64,000 nucleotides of DNA, taken from assembly GCF_000758325.1 (NCBI RefSeq), contig NZ_CP009459.1, positions 2,480,001 through 2,544,000 on the forward strand, in the 5' to 3' direction. This DNA is from Cedecea neteri. Lineage in GTDB: Bacteria > Pseudomonadota > Gammaproteobacteria > Enterobacterales > Enterobacteriaceae. Below, in pieces: positions 1-8,870 of the stretch. The notes below the pieces were generated by a model. That model did not search any database. It was not told the DNA's origin and saw only the letters and a program-made list of their open reading frames with translations. Numbering within the stretch: the stretch's first letter is position 1; each line of letters begins with the position of its first letter. The position numbers and the translations under genes were made by a program.

Positions 1-36
1 ATAGACTCTTTGTCATACTCTAAATTCAGGTAGGTA

Positions 37-600
37 ATGATGAGCAAAGCCCCGCGCCGGAATGACCCAGAACGCCGCTCGCGTATTTTGCAGGCGACGC
101 TGGATATGGTGGTAAAGCACGGCATCAGCGATATCACGCACCGCAAAATTGCCGCTGAGGCTGGCGTTTCGCTGGGATCGATGACCTATTACTTTGCCGG
201 GATTGAATCGCTGCTTTGCGAAGCATTTACTCTGTTTGCCCACCAAATGTCGGACAGCTACCGCGAGCGTATGCAGCAGGCCACCAATCGCGATGAGGCC
301 TGCGAAGCGATTGTCGATATGATTTGCGGCGGCTGCGTGGCCACGCCGTACAACATGCAGGTGATGTACCAGCTTTATGCTTATGCCAGTTGTAATCCGC
401 AGCTAAAAGACATCATGCAGGAGTGGATGATCCGCAGCCAGCAGGCGCTGGAGCCGTTTTTCGATCCACTAACCGCCCGGGCGCTGGATGCTTTCCTGGA
501 AGGTATGACGCTGCACTACGTCACCGATCGCGAGCCAATGAGCCGGGATGATATGCGGGTGATGGTGCGCAGAATTGTGGGGGCAGGGGATGCGAAATAA
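37..600 (+). CDS. rcdA: TetR-family transcriptional regulator RcdA (YbjK)
   Basis: A 187-residue TetR/AcrR-type repressor-like protein. The N-terminal helix-turn-helix lies at about residues 25-55 (ITHRKIAAEAGVSLGSMTYYF) and is followed by an all-helical ligand/dimerisation domain. Placement next to rybB and ybjL, and similarity to what I recall of E. coli RcdA (conserved ARALDAF and EGMTLH segments), support the assignment; in E. coli RcdA activates csgD and other stress genes. Two adjacent ATG codons (37 and 40) could start it, with an AGG-type ribosome site just upstream. The promoter lies mostly outside the window. The gene is complete, and the specific symbol rests on synteny plus remembered similarity. 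Confidence 0.85.
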   Translation: MMSKAPRRNDPERRSRILQATLDMVVKHGISDITHRKIAAEAGVSLGSMTYYFAGIESLLCEAFTLFAHQMSDSYRERMQQATNRDEACEAIVDMICGGCVATPYNMQVMYQLYAYASCNPQLKDIMQEWMIRSQQALEPFFDPLTARALDAFLEGMTLHYVTDREPMSRDDMRVMVRRIVGAGDAK

Positions 601-649
601 AGCGAGCGGAAGGGTTAGTAAGCGTTTGTTATTAAAGCCCTGAAAAAAT

Positions 650-728
650 AAAAACCCATCAACCTTGAACCGAAAGCGGCGGGGTTGATGGGCTCCACAA
701 ATTGGGGACATCAAAGAAAAGCAGTGGC
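650..728 (-). ncRNA. rybB: RybB small regulatory RNA
   Basis: Read on the minus strand, this stretch begins GCCACTGCTTTTCTTT, the conserved 5' seed of RybB, and ends in a GC-rich hairpin (arms 683-692 and 655-664) followed by a T-rich tail, the RybB terminator. It is nearly identical over about 79 nt to E. coli RybB as I recall it and has the same location between rcdA and ybjL. RybB is an Hfq-binding RNA that represses many outer-membrane protein mRNAs when sigma-E is active. It lies in the same orientation as, and downstream of, ybjL but has its own promoter. Confidence 0.97.
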
Positions 729-733
729 ACTAA

Positions 734-761
734 TTCAGACTGACGCCCCGAAAGAAAGTTC
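734..761 (-). promoter_or_regulatory. Sigma-E promoter of rybB
   Basis: On the minus strand a GAACTT -35 element (756-761) is followed by a 16-bp spacer and a TCTGAA -10 element (734-739), ending 5 bp before the predicted RybB 5' end at 728. This matches the sigma-E consensus (GGAACTT, 16 bp, TCTGA) almost exactly and agrees with the known envelope-stress control of rybB. Confidence 0.93.
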
Positions 762-806
762 GCTCAGGCATAAAAAAAAAGTATTTTTCTTTGTCTGTGG
801 TTGCGA

Positions 807-2489
807 TCACAAACCTGGCCATATCACGACAATTAATGTCCCGGCCAGCGTTAACAACACGTTAGCGATGGCGTAGGTGCCGGCATACCCCAGCGCAGGA
901 ATGTTGCTGCGGGCAGTGTCGCTGATGATTTCCATCGCTGGCGCACAGGTTCGTGCCCCCATCATCGCGCCGAACAGCAGGGCGCGGTTCATTCGCAGCA
1001 CATAGGCGCCGAACAGGAAGCAGATAATCACCGGCACCAGGCTCACGATAAGCCCAGAAATCAGCATCTGGCCGCCTACCGCACCGAGGCCGTTGCTGAT
1101 GCCGCTGCCAGCGCTCAGGCCAACCCCTGCCATAAACACCATCAGGCCAAACTCTTTCACCATATTTAGCGCACCCTGCGGAATGTAGCCGAAGGTTGGG
1201 TGGTTGGCGCGCAGGAAGCCAAGCATGATGCCCGCGAACAGCAGGCCAGCGGCGTTCCCGATGCCGAAGCTGAACGAGCTGAACTGGAAGGTGACCATGC
1301 CCACCATCAGGCCAATAACAAAGAAGGCACAGAAGGCCAGCAGGTCGGTTATCTGGCTGTGGATGGAGATAAAACCGATGCGCTCGGCAACGGTTTTGAC
1401 GCGTCTGGCATCGCCGCTGACCTGCAGAACATCGCCTTTGTTCAGCACGATATTGTCGTCGATGGGCATTTCAATCTGGCTGCGGATCACGCGGTTCAGG
1501 AAGCAGCCGTGATCGGTGAGTTTGAGCTGCGCCAGGCGACGGCCCACGGCATTGTGGTTTTTCACCACAATTTCTTCGGTGACGATGCGCATATCCAGCA
1601 GATCGCGGTCGAAGACCTCTTTGCCGTTTCTGAAGCTAGGGTCAAGGCGCGAGTGCGAATCCGGATAGCCCACCAGCGAGATTTCATCGCCCATTTGCAG
1701 TACCGCGTCGCCGTCCGGGTTAGCCAGAATGCCATTGCGGCGAATACGTTCGATGTAGCAGCCGGTCTGGCGGTAAATCCCCAGTTCGCGCAGATTTTTA
1801 CCGTCGGCCCAGGCAACCAGCTCGGGCCCGACGCGGTAGGCGCGGATCACCGGGAGATAAACTTTACGGCTGGCGTCGGTATCCAGACCGCGCTCGCGGG
1901 CAATCTGCTGGGCGCTGGTCTGCAGATCCTGATGCTGCAGCTTCGGTAAATAGCGAGCCCCCACGATCAGGCTGACCAGGCCAATCAGGTAGGTCAGGGC
2001 ATAGCCGAGGCTCAGATTATCCAGCGAGGTCGCAAGCTGTGCGGCGGGGATGCTTGAATGGCGCAGGGTATCACCCGCCCCGACCAGCACGGGCGTGGAG
2101 GTCATGGCACCGGCGAGCATACCGGCTGTGAGGCCAATGTCCCAGCCAAACAGTTTGCCCAGCCCCAGCGCAATCAGCAGCGCGCTGCCGACCATCACCA
2201 GAGCCAGCATCAGGTAATTTTTGCCGTCGCGGAAGAAAATAGAAAAAAAGTTTGGCCCGGCTTCGACGCCGACGCAGAAAATGAACAGCATAAAACCCAG
2301 ATTTAGCGCGTCGGTATTGATCGAGAAATGCTGTTGCCCGAGTAATAAAGAGACCACTAAAACACCAATGGAATTACCCAGTTGCACCGGACCGAGGCGT
2401 AATTTCCCCAGGCAAAGTCCGAGCGTTAGTACAACAAATAACAAAAGTATGTAATTCCCGTTTAACAAATCTGCGACGTTTATATTCAC
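807..2489 (-). CDS. ybjL: Putative AAE-family transporter YbjL
   Basis: Integral membrane protein of the aspartate:alanine exchanger (AspT/YidE) family, about 560 residues. It has hydrophobic N- and C-terminal membrane blocks, each resembling an AspT repeat, flanking a soluble middle (about residues 200-370) that looks like two RCK-C/TrkA-C domains. I chose the GTG at 2489, which gives a protein starting with the [15 protein letters not shown] segment matching the E. coli N-terminus and length (561). The frame stays open upstream to an ATG at 2591, which would add 34 polar residues without similarity. Substrate unknown. Transcribed away from ybjM. Confidence 0.92.
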   Translation of the reverse strand: MNINVADLLNGNYILLLFVVLTLGLCLGKLRLGPVQLGNSIGVLVVSLLLGQQHFSINTDALNLGFMLFIFCVGVEAGPNFFSIFFRDGKNYLMLALVMVGSALLIALGLGKLFGWDIGLTAGMLAGAMTSTPVLVGAGDTLRHSSIPAAQLATSLDNLSLGYALTYLIGLVSLIVGARYLPKLQHQDLQTSAQQIARERGLDTDASRKVYLPVIRAYRVGPELVAWADGKNLRELGIYRQTGCYIERIRRNGILANPDGDAVLQMGDEISLVGYPDSHSRLDPSFRNGKEVFDRDLLDMRIVTEEIVVKNHNAVGRRLAQLKLTDHGCFLNRVIRSQIEMPIDDNIVLNKGDVLQVSGDARRVKTVAERIGFISIHSQITDLLAFCAFFVIGLMVGMVTFQFSSFSFGIGNAAGLLFAGIMLGFLRANHPTFGYIPQGALNMVKEFGLMVFMAGVGLSAGSGISNGLGAVGGQMLISGLIVSLVPVIICFLFGAYVLRMNRALLFGAMMGARTCAPAMEIISDTARSNIPALGYAGTYAIANVLLTLAGTLIVVIWPGL

Positions 2490-2785
2490 GAAGGCTAACT
2501 TCTTGTTTACCAGTAAGCTGTTGAAAGAGATAGAGTTATGCGCTAAGGTTTTGACGGTTTCGTCAGCGACGACCGGCAAATTATCACGCATATAAATATC
2601 TCACGCGACGACCGAATTTCCGCCGCTAGTTTAATCTTTCTCTGTATCAGCGGCTAGTAAGAATATTGTGCTAAATGTGGCAATGCTTTATCGGCACGGA
2701 TGGCCAGGCATTATCAAATCGGGTAAAGACGCTGCTGAATTTTCCGGCAGGGTATTTTCGAGCAAAGCAGATGTCAGGAGGTAAA

Positions 2786-3175
2786 ATGCACAGACGCGCG
2801 CAAAGGTGGTTGGGAATTACCTGCTGCTTCGTGCTCTTTATTCTGGTTTTTCTTTCTCTGCGCCTGAACGTGATGGGGCGGTTTATTGCCACCGGGCATT
2901 ATGAGCTTGGGCTGCTGTTTTTCCTCTTCCCGGGTGCCGCGGCCAGCTTCTTTTCCCAGGGCGATAGAGTCGTTAAACCGCTGGTGGGAGCGATGCTTGC
3001 TTCGCCGTTCTGCCTGTTGATTGCCCACCTGTTTTTACCCGTGACGCGCTCTTTCTGGCAGGAAATGGCCTGGCTGTTGAGCGCCGTATTCTGGTCATCC
3101 CTCGGCTCGCTGTGTTATCTGCTATTTATTATGTGTAAAAACCGGGGTAGCACGCATAAAAAAACCGACTCCTGA
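2786..3175 (+). CDS. ybjM: Inner-membrane protein YbjM
   Basis: Small membrane protein of 129 residues with about four hydrophobic segments, similar along its length to E. coli YbjM (QRW.G..CCFVLFI, LLFF..PGA.ASFFSQ, TRSFWQE.AWLLSAVFW). The open frame begins upstream at 2675, but the ATG at 2786 has a perfect AGGAGGT ribosome site 3 bp before it and agrees with the E. coli N-terminus. Function unknown. Divergent from ybjL across about 300 bp, and ends in a terminator shared with convergent grxA. Confidence 0.92.
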   Translation: MHRRAQRWLGITCCFVLFILVFLSLRLNVMGRFIATGHYELGLLFFLFPGAAASFFSQGDRVVKPLVGAMLASPFCLLIAHLFLPVTRSFWQEMAWLLSAVFWSSLGSLCYLLFIMCKNRGSTHKKTDS

Positions 3176-3186
3176 GAGTCGGTTTT
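3161..3186. terminator. Bidirectional terminator between ybjM and grxA
   Basis: A perfect inverted repeat, AAAACCGACT (3161-3170) and AGTCGGTTTT (3177-3186) with a 6-nt loop, flanked by A and T runs. It overlaps the last codons of ybjM and lies 22 bp past the grxA stop, so it can end transcription from both sides. Confidence 0.9.
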
Positions 3187-3208
3187 CTACATTCTTAATT
3201 CTTAAAAC

Positions 3209-3481
3209 TTACTGCGCGGTCTGGAACAGGTTCAGATGCTCTTTCGCGTAAGCTTCAAAATCAGTGCAGCCGCCAATGTGCTTCTGATCCAGGAAGATCT
3301 GCGGCACGGTTTCAACCGGTTTACCCACGGTTTTTTCCAGGTCAGCTTTAGTGATGCCTTCGGCGTGGATATCAACATAGCGGAAGTTGAAGTCATCACG
3401 CTCGGCGGTCAGTTTCTCAGCCAGTTCTTTAGCGCGAACACAATATGGGCAGCCAGGGCGTCCAAAAATTACTGCAAACAT
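3209..3481 (-). CDS. grxA: Glutaredoxin 1
   Basis: Glutathione-dependent dithiol oxidoreductase of 90 residues, which reduces ribonucleotide reductase and other disulfides in the cytoplasm. The CPYC active site is at residues 11-14, the cis-proline segment TVPQIF at about 58-63, and the glutathione-binding GG at 70-71. It is a few residues longer at the C-terminus than E. coli GrxA (85). Residue 72 after the GG pair is cysteine, where I recall tyrosine in E. coli. OxyR controls grxA in E. coli; I could not assign an OxyR site confidently here. Confidence 0.97.
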   Translation of the reverse strand: MFAVIFGRPGCPYCVRAKELAEKLTAERDDFNFRYVDIHAEGITKADLEKTVGKPVETVPQIFLDQKHIGGCTDFEAYAKEHLNLFQTAQ

Positions 3482-3656
3482 GCTCTCTCCTCAGTTTTTA
3501 TGGCCGATACGATCCGGCGAATGCGTTTATAATGCCGACATTCGTCACATTTTTAAAGAAGGCCCTGCCTGTTAGTTCGATGCCCGTAAACTATCTGCCC
3601 TAAATTGCAGGGACGCGGCCTCGATGATTCAAGGCCTGAACACAGGAGGTGCTGAT

Positions 3657-3956
3657 ATGCGCGCGGTCGGATCGTTACCCAAATCGGTTATTGTGCTGGA
3701 AGCGGTGGGTATAGGCTTTTTGGCGCTCGCTTTTCTCTCGCTGCGGGGATACCTGACGCTACCCGCACCTGTGGCCACTGCAACGGCGGCTATAGTCATG
3801 GTATTTATTGGCCTTGGGCTGATGCTGCCGGCGGCAATCATCATGACGTGGCATATCGCAAAGCGCCTTGCACCGCAGCTGACCCAGCCCGATTCTGCTT
3901 CAAAACACTCTGATTTAAAAAAGCCAAAGGAAAAACGCGATGACGCCGACCATTGA
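3657..3956 (+). CDS. ybjC: Inner-membrane protein YbjC
   Basis: Small protein of 99 residues with two predicted membrane helices (about residues 8-28 and 38-62) and a charged C-terminal tail. It resembles E. coli YbjC (start MRA.G.LPK, then LMLPAA....AKRLAPQL). The frame runs back to 3624, but ATG 3657 has an AGGAGGT ribosome site 6 bp upstream and matches the E. coli start. Its end overlaps nfsA by 17 bp, so the two are translationally linked; in E. coli the operon responds to SoxRS/MarA. Function unknown. Confidence 0.92.
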   Translation: MRAVGSLPKSVIVLEAVGIGFLALAFLSLRGYLTLPAPVATATAAIVMVFIGLGLMLPAAIIMTWHIAKRLAPQLTQPDSASKHSDLKKPKEKRDDADH

Positions 3957-4662
3957 TCTGCTTCGTTCCCACCGTTCAATTCGTCATTTTACCGGGGAAC
4001 CCATTACCGACGAGCAGCGCGAAGCCATTATTGCCAGCGCACAGGCGGCTTCGACTTCCAGCTTCCTCCAGTGCAGTTCAATCATTCGTATTACGGATAA
4101 AGCGCTGCGCGAGCAACTGGTGCCGCTGACCGGTGGGCAAAAACATGTGGCGGAAGCGGCCGAGTTTTGGGTGTTCTGCGCCGACTTTAATCGTAACCTG
4201 GAAATCTGCCCGGACGCCCGGCTTGGGCTGGCAGAACAGCTGCTTCTTGGTGCGGTTGATACCGCGATTCTGGCGCAGAATGCGTTTACTGCCGCAGAGT
4301 CTCTGGGGCTGGGCGGGGTCTACATTGGCGGCATCCGCAACAATATCGAAGCGGTGGGAGAGCTGTTGGGCGTGCCGAAATACGTGTTGCCGCTGTTCGG
4401 GCTTTGCCTGGGCTGGCCCGCGGCCACGCCGGATATCAAGCCGCGTATGCCGGCCGCGATGCTGGTGCATGAAAACCGCTATCAGCCGCTGAACAGGCCG
4501 CTGCTGGACGAGTACGACGAGCAGCTGGCGCAGTATTATTTGAGTCGCGACAGCAACACGCGGCGCGACACCTGGAGCGACCATATCAGCCGTACCATCA
4601 TTAAAGAAAGCCGGCCTTTCATTCTGGATTACCTGCACAAGCAGGGCTGGGCGACACGCTAA
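3940..4662 (+). CDS. nfsA: Oxygen-insensitive NADPH nitroreductase NfsA
   Basis: FMN flavoprotein of 240 residues, the E. coli length, that carries out two-electron reduction of nitroaromatics and quinones with NADPH. Conserved FMN-binding features are visible: the N-terminal HRSIRHF, SSFLQCSSIIRI, and the GLGGVYIGG.RNN segment, with the C-terminal ESRPFILDYLHKQGWATR. Starts inside the end of ybjC. In E. coli rimK follows directly; here three xap genes intervene, so read-through from nfsA into rimK is probably reduced. Confidence 0.98.
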   Translation: MTPTIDLLRSHRSIRHFTGEPITDEQREAIIASAQAASTSSFLQCSSIIRITDKALREQLVPLTGGQKHVAEAAEFWVFCADFNRNLEICPDARLGLAEQLLLGAVDTAILAQNAFTAAESLGLGGVYIGGIRNNIEAVGELLGVPKYVLPLFGLCLGWPAATPDIKPRMPAAMLVHENRYQPLNRPLLDEYDEQLAQYYLSRDSNTRRDTWSDHISRTIIKESRPFILDYLHKQGWATR

Positions 4663-4753
4663 TTTACGCGGCTGCCAGGCCAACAAATCGGCGATCGATA
4701 CATTTTCAGTATTAATCGTGGCCTCAAACGGTATTGGTTTCATCCGCCGGTGA

Positions 4754-4782
4754 GTCGTTATAACTGCTGAAGTTATAACGAC
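4754..4782. promoter_or_regulatory. Perfect 12-bp dyad before xapA
   Basis: GTCGTTATAACT (4754-4765) and AGTTATAACGAC (4771-4782) form a perfect inverted repeat around a 5-bp spacer, ending 20 bp before the xapA start codon. No T run follows, so it does not look like an intrinsic terminator. It may be an operator, possibly for XapR or a purine-responsive regulator, or a leader hairpin. The symmetry is seen directly; the regulator is inference. Confidence 0.6.
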
Positions 4783-4802
4783 AATCTGACAAGGAACCTT
4801 TT

Positions 4803-5636
4803 ATGCCTACCTCTGTTTTTGATAATTCTCCTTTCTACGCCGCCGACATTATTCGCGCCCGAATTAACGGTCTGGTGCCGCGCATCGCTTTCATTCTGGG
4901 CTCCGGGCTGGGGGAGCTTGCAGAAAAAATCGACTCCCCAATCACGTTTTCCTACGAAGAGCTGCCCGGGTTCCCCGTCAGCACTGTCCACGGTCATGCG
5001 GGTGAATTGGTTGTCGGTACGCTGGCTGGCGTGCCGGTAGCTTGTATGAAAGGGCGGGGGCACTTTTATGAAGGGCGCGGGATGTCGGTGATGACCAGCG
5101 CAATTCGCACTTTTAAGCTACTGGGATGCGATATCCTGTTTTCTACCAACGCCGCCGGTTCTCTGCGCCCGGAAGTGGAACCCGGAAGCCTGGTGGCACT
5201 CAGCGATCATATTAATACAATGCCGGGCACCCCGACGGTTGGGCCAAATGATGAGCGGTTTGGCGAACGCTTTTTCTCGCTGGCAAACGCCTATGATGCT
5301 GACTACCGCGCTGTGTTAATGCAGGTTGCGCGTGAACAGGGGTTCCCGCTGCACGAAGGAGTTTTTGTTTCTTATCCGGGGCCAAACTTCGAAACTGCAG
5401 CGGAAATTCGCATGATGCAAATCATTGGCGGCCACGTGGTGGGGATGTCGGTTGTGCCTGAGGTGATCAGCGCCCGCCATTGCGGCCTGAAGGTGGTTGC
5501 CGTCTCGGCGATTACCAACCTTGCCGAAGGGTTGGGCAGTATTCAGCTTTCCCATGAACAGACGCTGAAAGCGGCTGCGCTGTCGCGGCAGAACTTCATT
5601 AACCTGATTTGCGGCTTCCTCGGCAAACTGGCCTGA
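4803..5636 (+). CDS. xapA: Xanthosine phosphorylase (purine nucleoside phosphorylase II)
   Basis: Cytosolic enzyme of 277 residues that cleaves xanthosine, inosine and guanosine with phosphate to base plus ribose-1-phosphate. It belongs to the trimeric PNP family: phosphate-loop GSGLGEL near residue 33, STVHGHAGELV, the GRGHFYEG segment, TNAAGSL, YPGPNFETAAEIRM and GMSVVPEVI. Same length as E. coli XapA and highly similar. First gene of a xapA-xapB pair, with xapR after it. The start ATG has an AAGGA site 6 bp upstream, and a perfect dyad lies just before it. Confidence 0.96.
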   Translation: MPTSVFDNSPFYAADIIRARINGLVPRIAFILGSGLGELAEKIDSPITFSYEELPGFPVSTVHGHAGELVVGTLAGVPVACMKGRGHFYEGRGMSVMTSAIRTFKLLGCDILFSTNAAGSLRPEVEPGSLVALSDHINTMPGTPTVGPNDERFGERFFSLANAYDADYRAVLMQVAREQGFPLHEGVFVSYPGPNFETAAEIRMMQIIGGHVVGMSVVPEVISARHCGLKVVAVSAITNLAEGLGSIQLSHEQTLKAAALSRQNFINLICGFLGKLA

Positions 5637-5664
5637 TCCTCACTGACCAAGGCAGGGAAAACAG

Positions 5665-6921
5665 ATGGCGATTAAACTCCGCTTAAAAATCATGCTGTTT
5701 TTGCAGTACTTCATCTGGGGGGCGTGGCTGGTCACTTTGGGATCTTACATGATCAATACGCTCGGCTTTAAAGGCGCGGACGTTGGCATGGTTTACAGTA
5801 CCAAAGGGCTTGCAGCGCTGCTAATGCCAGGCCTAATCGGCATTGTGGCTGATAAATGGCTTCCGGCTAATAGGGTGTACTCTCTCTGCCATTTGGTTGG
5901 GGCGGGGATGCTGGTCTGGGCGGCCAGTATCGACCAGCCAGGGCTGATGTTTTGGGCAATGCTGGGGAATGCGCTAGCCTTTATGCCGACAATTGCGCTG
6001 TCTAATACGGTGTCTTACGCCTGCCTGGAGAAAGCCGGTCTGGATACGGTGACGCATTTCCCGCCAGTGAGGGTGTTCGGTACCGTGGGCTTTATTGCGG
6101 CAATGTGGACCGTCAGCCTGATGCGTATAGAGCTGAGCAGCATGCAGCTCTATATTGCCGCAGGAGCTTCCGGGATGCTGGCGCTGTATGCGCTTACGCT
6201 GCCGACTATCCCGGTGATAAAAAGCCAGGCCACGCGCAGCTGGGTGAGCCGCCTGGGGCTGGACGCGTTTGTGCTGTTCAAAAAGCCACAAATGGCGGTT
6301 TTTTTCCTGTTCGCCATGCTGCTTGGGGCGGTGCTGCAAATCACCAATACTTTCGGTAACCCGTTCCTGCATGATTTTGCCCGTCAGCCTGAGTTTGCCA
6401 GCAGCTTTGTGGTGCAGTACCCCTCGATTTTACTGTCCGTCTCGCAGATGTCGGAAGTGGTCTTTATTTTAACGATCCCCTTCTTCCTGCGTCGTTTTGG
6501 CATTAAACAGGTCATGCTGATGAGCATGGTCGCCTGGGTGCTGCGCTTTGCGCTGTTCGCCTGGGGCGATCCTTCGGCCTTTGGTTTTGTGCTGCTGTTG
6601 CTGTCGATGGTGGTGTACGGCTGTGCCTTTGATTTCTTTAATATCTCTGGCTCCGTTTTTGTTGAGCAGGAGGTGGACTCACGTATTCGCGCCAGCGCTC
6701 AAGGGCTGTTTATGACGATGGTGAACGGGGTTGGGGCGTATCTCGGGGCGATTGTCAGCGGTTATGTGGTGGATTATTTCACCCTCGATGGCATCAAAGA
6801 CTGGCCGACCATCTGGCTGGTATTTGCTGGCTATGCGCTGGTGCTCGCCGTCGTCTTCCACTTTAGCTTCCACTATCGCCACCGCCAGCAGAGTGATTCT
6901 TCGGCATCGCTCGCACATTAA
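5665..6921 (+). CDS. xapB: Xanthosine/nucleoside:H+ symporter XapB
   Basis: Twelve-helix transporter of 418 residues in the nucleoside:H+ symporter family (MFS-like, NupG relative), which imports xanthosine and other nucleosides. It is collinear with E. coli XapB, of the same length, with shared segments such as FLQYFIWG.WLVTLGSYMINTL, HFPPVRVFGTVGF, FLHDFARQPEFA and the C-terminal NISGSVFVEQEVDS. It starts 28 bp after xapA and is very likely co-transcribed, coupling uptake to phosphorolysis. Confidence 0.96.
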   Translation: MAIKLRLKIMLFLQYFIWGAWLVTLGSYMINTLGFKGADVGMVYSTKGLAALLMPGLIGIVADKWLPANRVYSLCHLVGAGMLVWAASIDQPGLMFWAMLGNALAFMPTIALSNTVSYACLEKAGLDTVTHFPPVRVFGTVGFIAAMWTVSLMRIELSSMQLYIAAGASGMLALYALTLPTIPVIKSQATRSWVSRLGLDAFVLFKKPQMAVFFLFAMLLGAVLQITNTFGNPFLHDFARQPEFASSFVVQYPSILLSVSQMSEVVFILTIPFFLRRFGIKQVMLMSMVAWVLRFALFAWGDPSAFGFVLLLLSMVVYGCAFDFFNISGSVFVEQEVDSRIRASAQGLFMTMVNGVGAYLGAIVSGYVVDYFTLDGIKDWPTIWLVFAGYALVLAVVFHFSFHYRHRQQSDSSASLAH

Positions 6922-6986
6922 GGCGCCCGGCCTTACAGCAAGCGTAAGCGATGGTAATTTATGAGGCTTGCCACTCAGGGAGCCTC

Positions 6987-7892
6987 ATGAATACATCTCA
7001 GCGTATCTATCGCACCGATCTTAAGCTGCTGCGCTATTTTCAGGCCGTAGCCGAGGAGCTGCACTTTGGCCGGGCCGCCGCGCGGTTGAACATGTCGCAG
7101 CCTCCCTTAAGCTTTCATATCAAAGAGCTGGAAGCTCAGTTGGGTACAGTACTGTTTATTCGTCATTCCCGGCACGTGGCGCTGACTCATGCAGGCGAGG
7201 TCCTGCTGGAAGAGACAAAACAGCTGCTGAACAACGCAAGCCTTGCGCTGGCCAGGGTTGAGCAAATTGGCCGCGGCGAAGGAGGGCGAATTCAGCTAGG
7301 CATTGTTGGTACCGCCATTTGGGGCGGGCTGCGGCTTGGGCTACGGCGGTTTATTGCTGACTATCCCGCCATCGATGTGACCTTCCGCGAAAAGTCCCCG
7401 GGAGACCAGCTTGCCTTGCTTGAACGCCACGAGATTGATGCCGGAATCTGGCGGATGGAAACCAGCCCGCCCGGCGGCCTTAAGAGCGAAAAGCTGCATG
7501 AGGCAACATTTATGGTCGCGCTGCCGGAGCAGCACCCGTTAGCCCGGCAGCAGACGGTGGACATTACCCAACTAAGGCATGAAGCGTTCGTGACGATGAC
7601 CGCCATTCACTCAGACTGGACGTTTCTGCAGCGAGTTTGCCGCGAAGCCGGTTTTACCCCGAGGGTTGTTCGTGAGGCGGTGGAGCCGCAAACCGTACTG
7701 GCGCTGGTGAGCATTGGTTTCGGGCTAACCATAATCGCCGACAGCTACGCGCAGATGAACTGGCCTGGCGTGGTGTTTCGCCCCCCGGCGAGGCCGATAC
7801 CCGCCGACCTGTATGCCGTTTTTGATCCCGTGCATCTCACCTCTACCACAAAGCAATTAATTGAGGCACTTAAGATGTCTCCCGCCGATTAG
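6987..7892 (+). CDS. xapR: LysR-family regulator XapR
   Basis: LysR-type activator of 301 residues: an N-terminal winged HTH (about residues 7-65, with GRAAARLNMSQPPLSFHIKELE) and a C-terminal effector-binding domain. Strongly similar to E. coli XapR (RIYRTDLKLLRYF.AVAEELHFGRAAARLNMSQPPLS, EPQTVLA.VS.G.G.T.IADSYAQMNWPGV), the xanthosine-responsive activator of xapAB. The ATG at 6987, preceded by GGGAG, gives the E. coli-like N-terminus; an upstream in-frame start at 6951 adds only unlike residues. It follows xapB by 65 bp in the same direction. Confidence 0.94.
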   Translation: MNTSQRIYRTDLKLLRYFQAVAEELHFGRAAARLNMSQPPLSFHIKELEAQLGTVLFIRHSRHVALTHAGEVLLEETKQLLNNASLALARVEQIGRGEGGRIQLGIVGTAIWGGLRLGLRRFIADYPAIDVTFREKSPGDQLALLERHEIDAGIWRMETSPPGGLKSEKLHEATFMVALPEQHPLARQQTVDITQLRHEAFVTMTAIHSDWTFLQRVCREAGFTPRVVREAVEPQTVLALVSIGFGLTIIADSYAQMNWPGVVFRPPARPIPADLYAVFDPVHLTSTTKQLIEALKMSPAD

Positions 7893-7967
7893 CCCGTCGT
7901 TGAAAGGTGAAGGCAGTGGTATGATTAGCGGGCGGTTAATTTTGGTCTGGTTGCTCAGAGGTGCAGG

Positions 7968-8870
7968 TTGAAAATCGCTATTTTATCCCGGGATGGAACG
8001 CTCTACTCATGCAAGCGCCTGCGCGAGGCGGCAACGCGTCGCGGTCATCAGGTGGAGATCATCGATCCCCTTTCTTGCTATATGAACATTAATCCGGCCG
8101 CGCCTTCCGTGCATTACAAGGGGCGTCAACTGCCGCACTATGACGCGGTTATCCCGCGCATCGGCTCGGCTATCACCTTTTACGGCACGGCGGTGCTGCG
8201 CCAGTTCGAAATGCTGGGAAGCTACCCGCTTAACGAGTCAGTGGCGATCACCCGCGCGCGGGACAAGCTGCGTTCGCTGCAGCTGCTGGCGAAACAGGGC
8301 ATCGATCTACCGGTGACGGGGTTTGCCCACTCACCGGACGACACCAGCGATCTTATTGATATGGTGGGCGGCGCGCCGCTGGTGGTGAAGCTCGTTGAAG
8401 GCACGCAGGGGATTGGTGTGGTGCTGGCTGAAACGCGGCAGGCGGCGGAAAGCGTGATTGATGCGTTTCGCGGTCTTAACGCCCATATTCTGGTGCAGGA
8501 ATACATCAAAGAAGCGAAGGGCAGAGATATTCGCTGTCTGGTAGTGGGCGATGAGGTGGTGGCCGCCATTGAACGGCAGGCCAAGCCCGGCGATTTCCGC
8601 TCAAACCTTCACCGCGGTGGTGTCGCGCATCAGGTCACGATTACCGATCTTGAGCGAGAAGTGGCGCTAAAAGCGGCCAGCACGCTGGGGCTGGATATTG
8701 CGGGGGTGGATATTTTACGCGCCGATCGTGGGCCGCTGGTGATGGAAGTAAACGCCTCACCGGGGCTGGAAGGCATTGAAAACACGAGCGGGGTCGATAT
8801 CGCCGGGCTGATGATAAAATGGATAGAGCGGCAGGCCCGCCCTGGGTACTGTCTTAAAACCGGGGGATAA
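7968..8870 (+). CDS. rimK: Ribosomal protein S6--L-glutamate ligase RimK
   Basis: ATP-grasp enzyme of 300 residues (as in E. coli) that adds glutamates to the C-terminus of ribosomal protein S6 and can make poly-alpha-glutamate. Visible features: an N-terminal preATP-grasp domain, the ATP-binding region around [14 protein letters not shown] and ILVQEYI, and metal-binding [14 protein letters not shown] near residue 258. It starts with TTG after a GAGG-type ribosome site; starting here gives [10 protein letters not shown] as in E. coli. Followed by ybjN after 92 bp. Confidence 0.97.
   Translation: MKIAILSRDGTLYSCKRLREAATRRGHQVEIIDPLSCYMNINPAAPSVHYKGRQLPHYDAVIPRIGSAITFYGTAVLRQFEMLGSYPLNESVAITRARDKLRSLQLLAKQGIDLPVTGFAHSPDDTSDLIDMVGGAPLVVKLVEGTQGIGVVLAETRQAAESVIDAFRGLNAHILVQEYIKEAKGRDIRCLVVGDEVVAAIERQAKPGDFRSNLHRGGVAHQVTITDLEREVALKAASTLGLDIAGVDILRADRGPLVMEVNASPGLEGIENTSGVDIAGLMIKWIERQARPGYCLKTGG

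Noticed and set aside
2490-2591. Longer N-terminus for YbjL
   Set aside because: It adds 34 residues with no similarity to the family; the GTG at 2489 fits the E. coli start and length. Protein N-terminal data would settle it.
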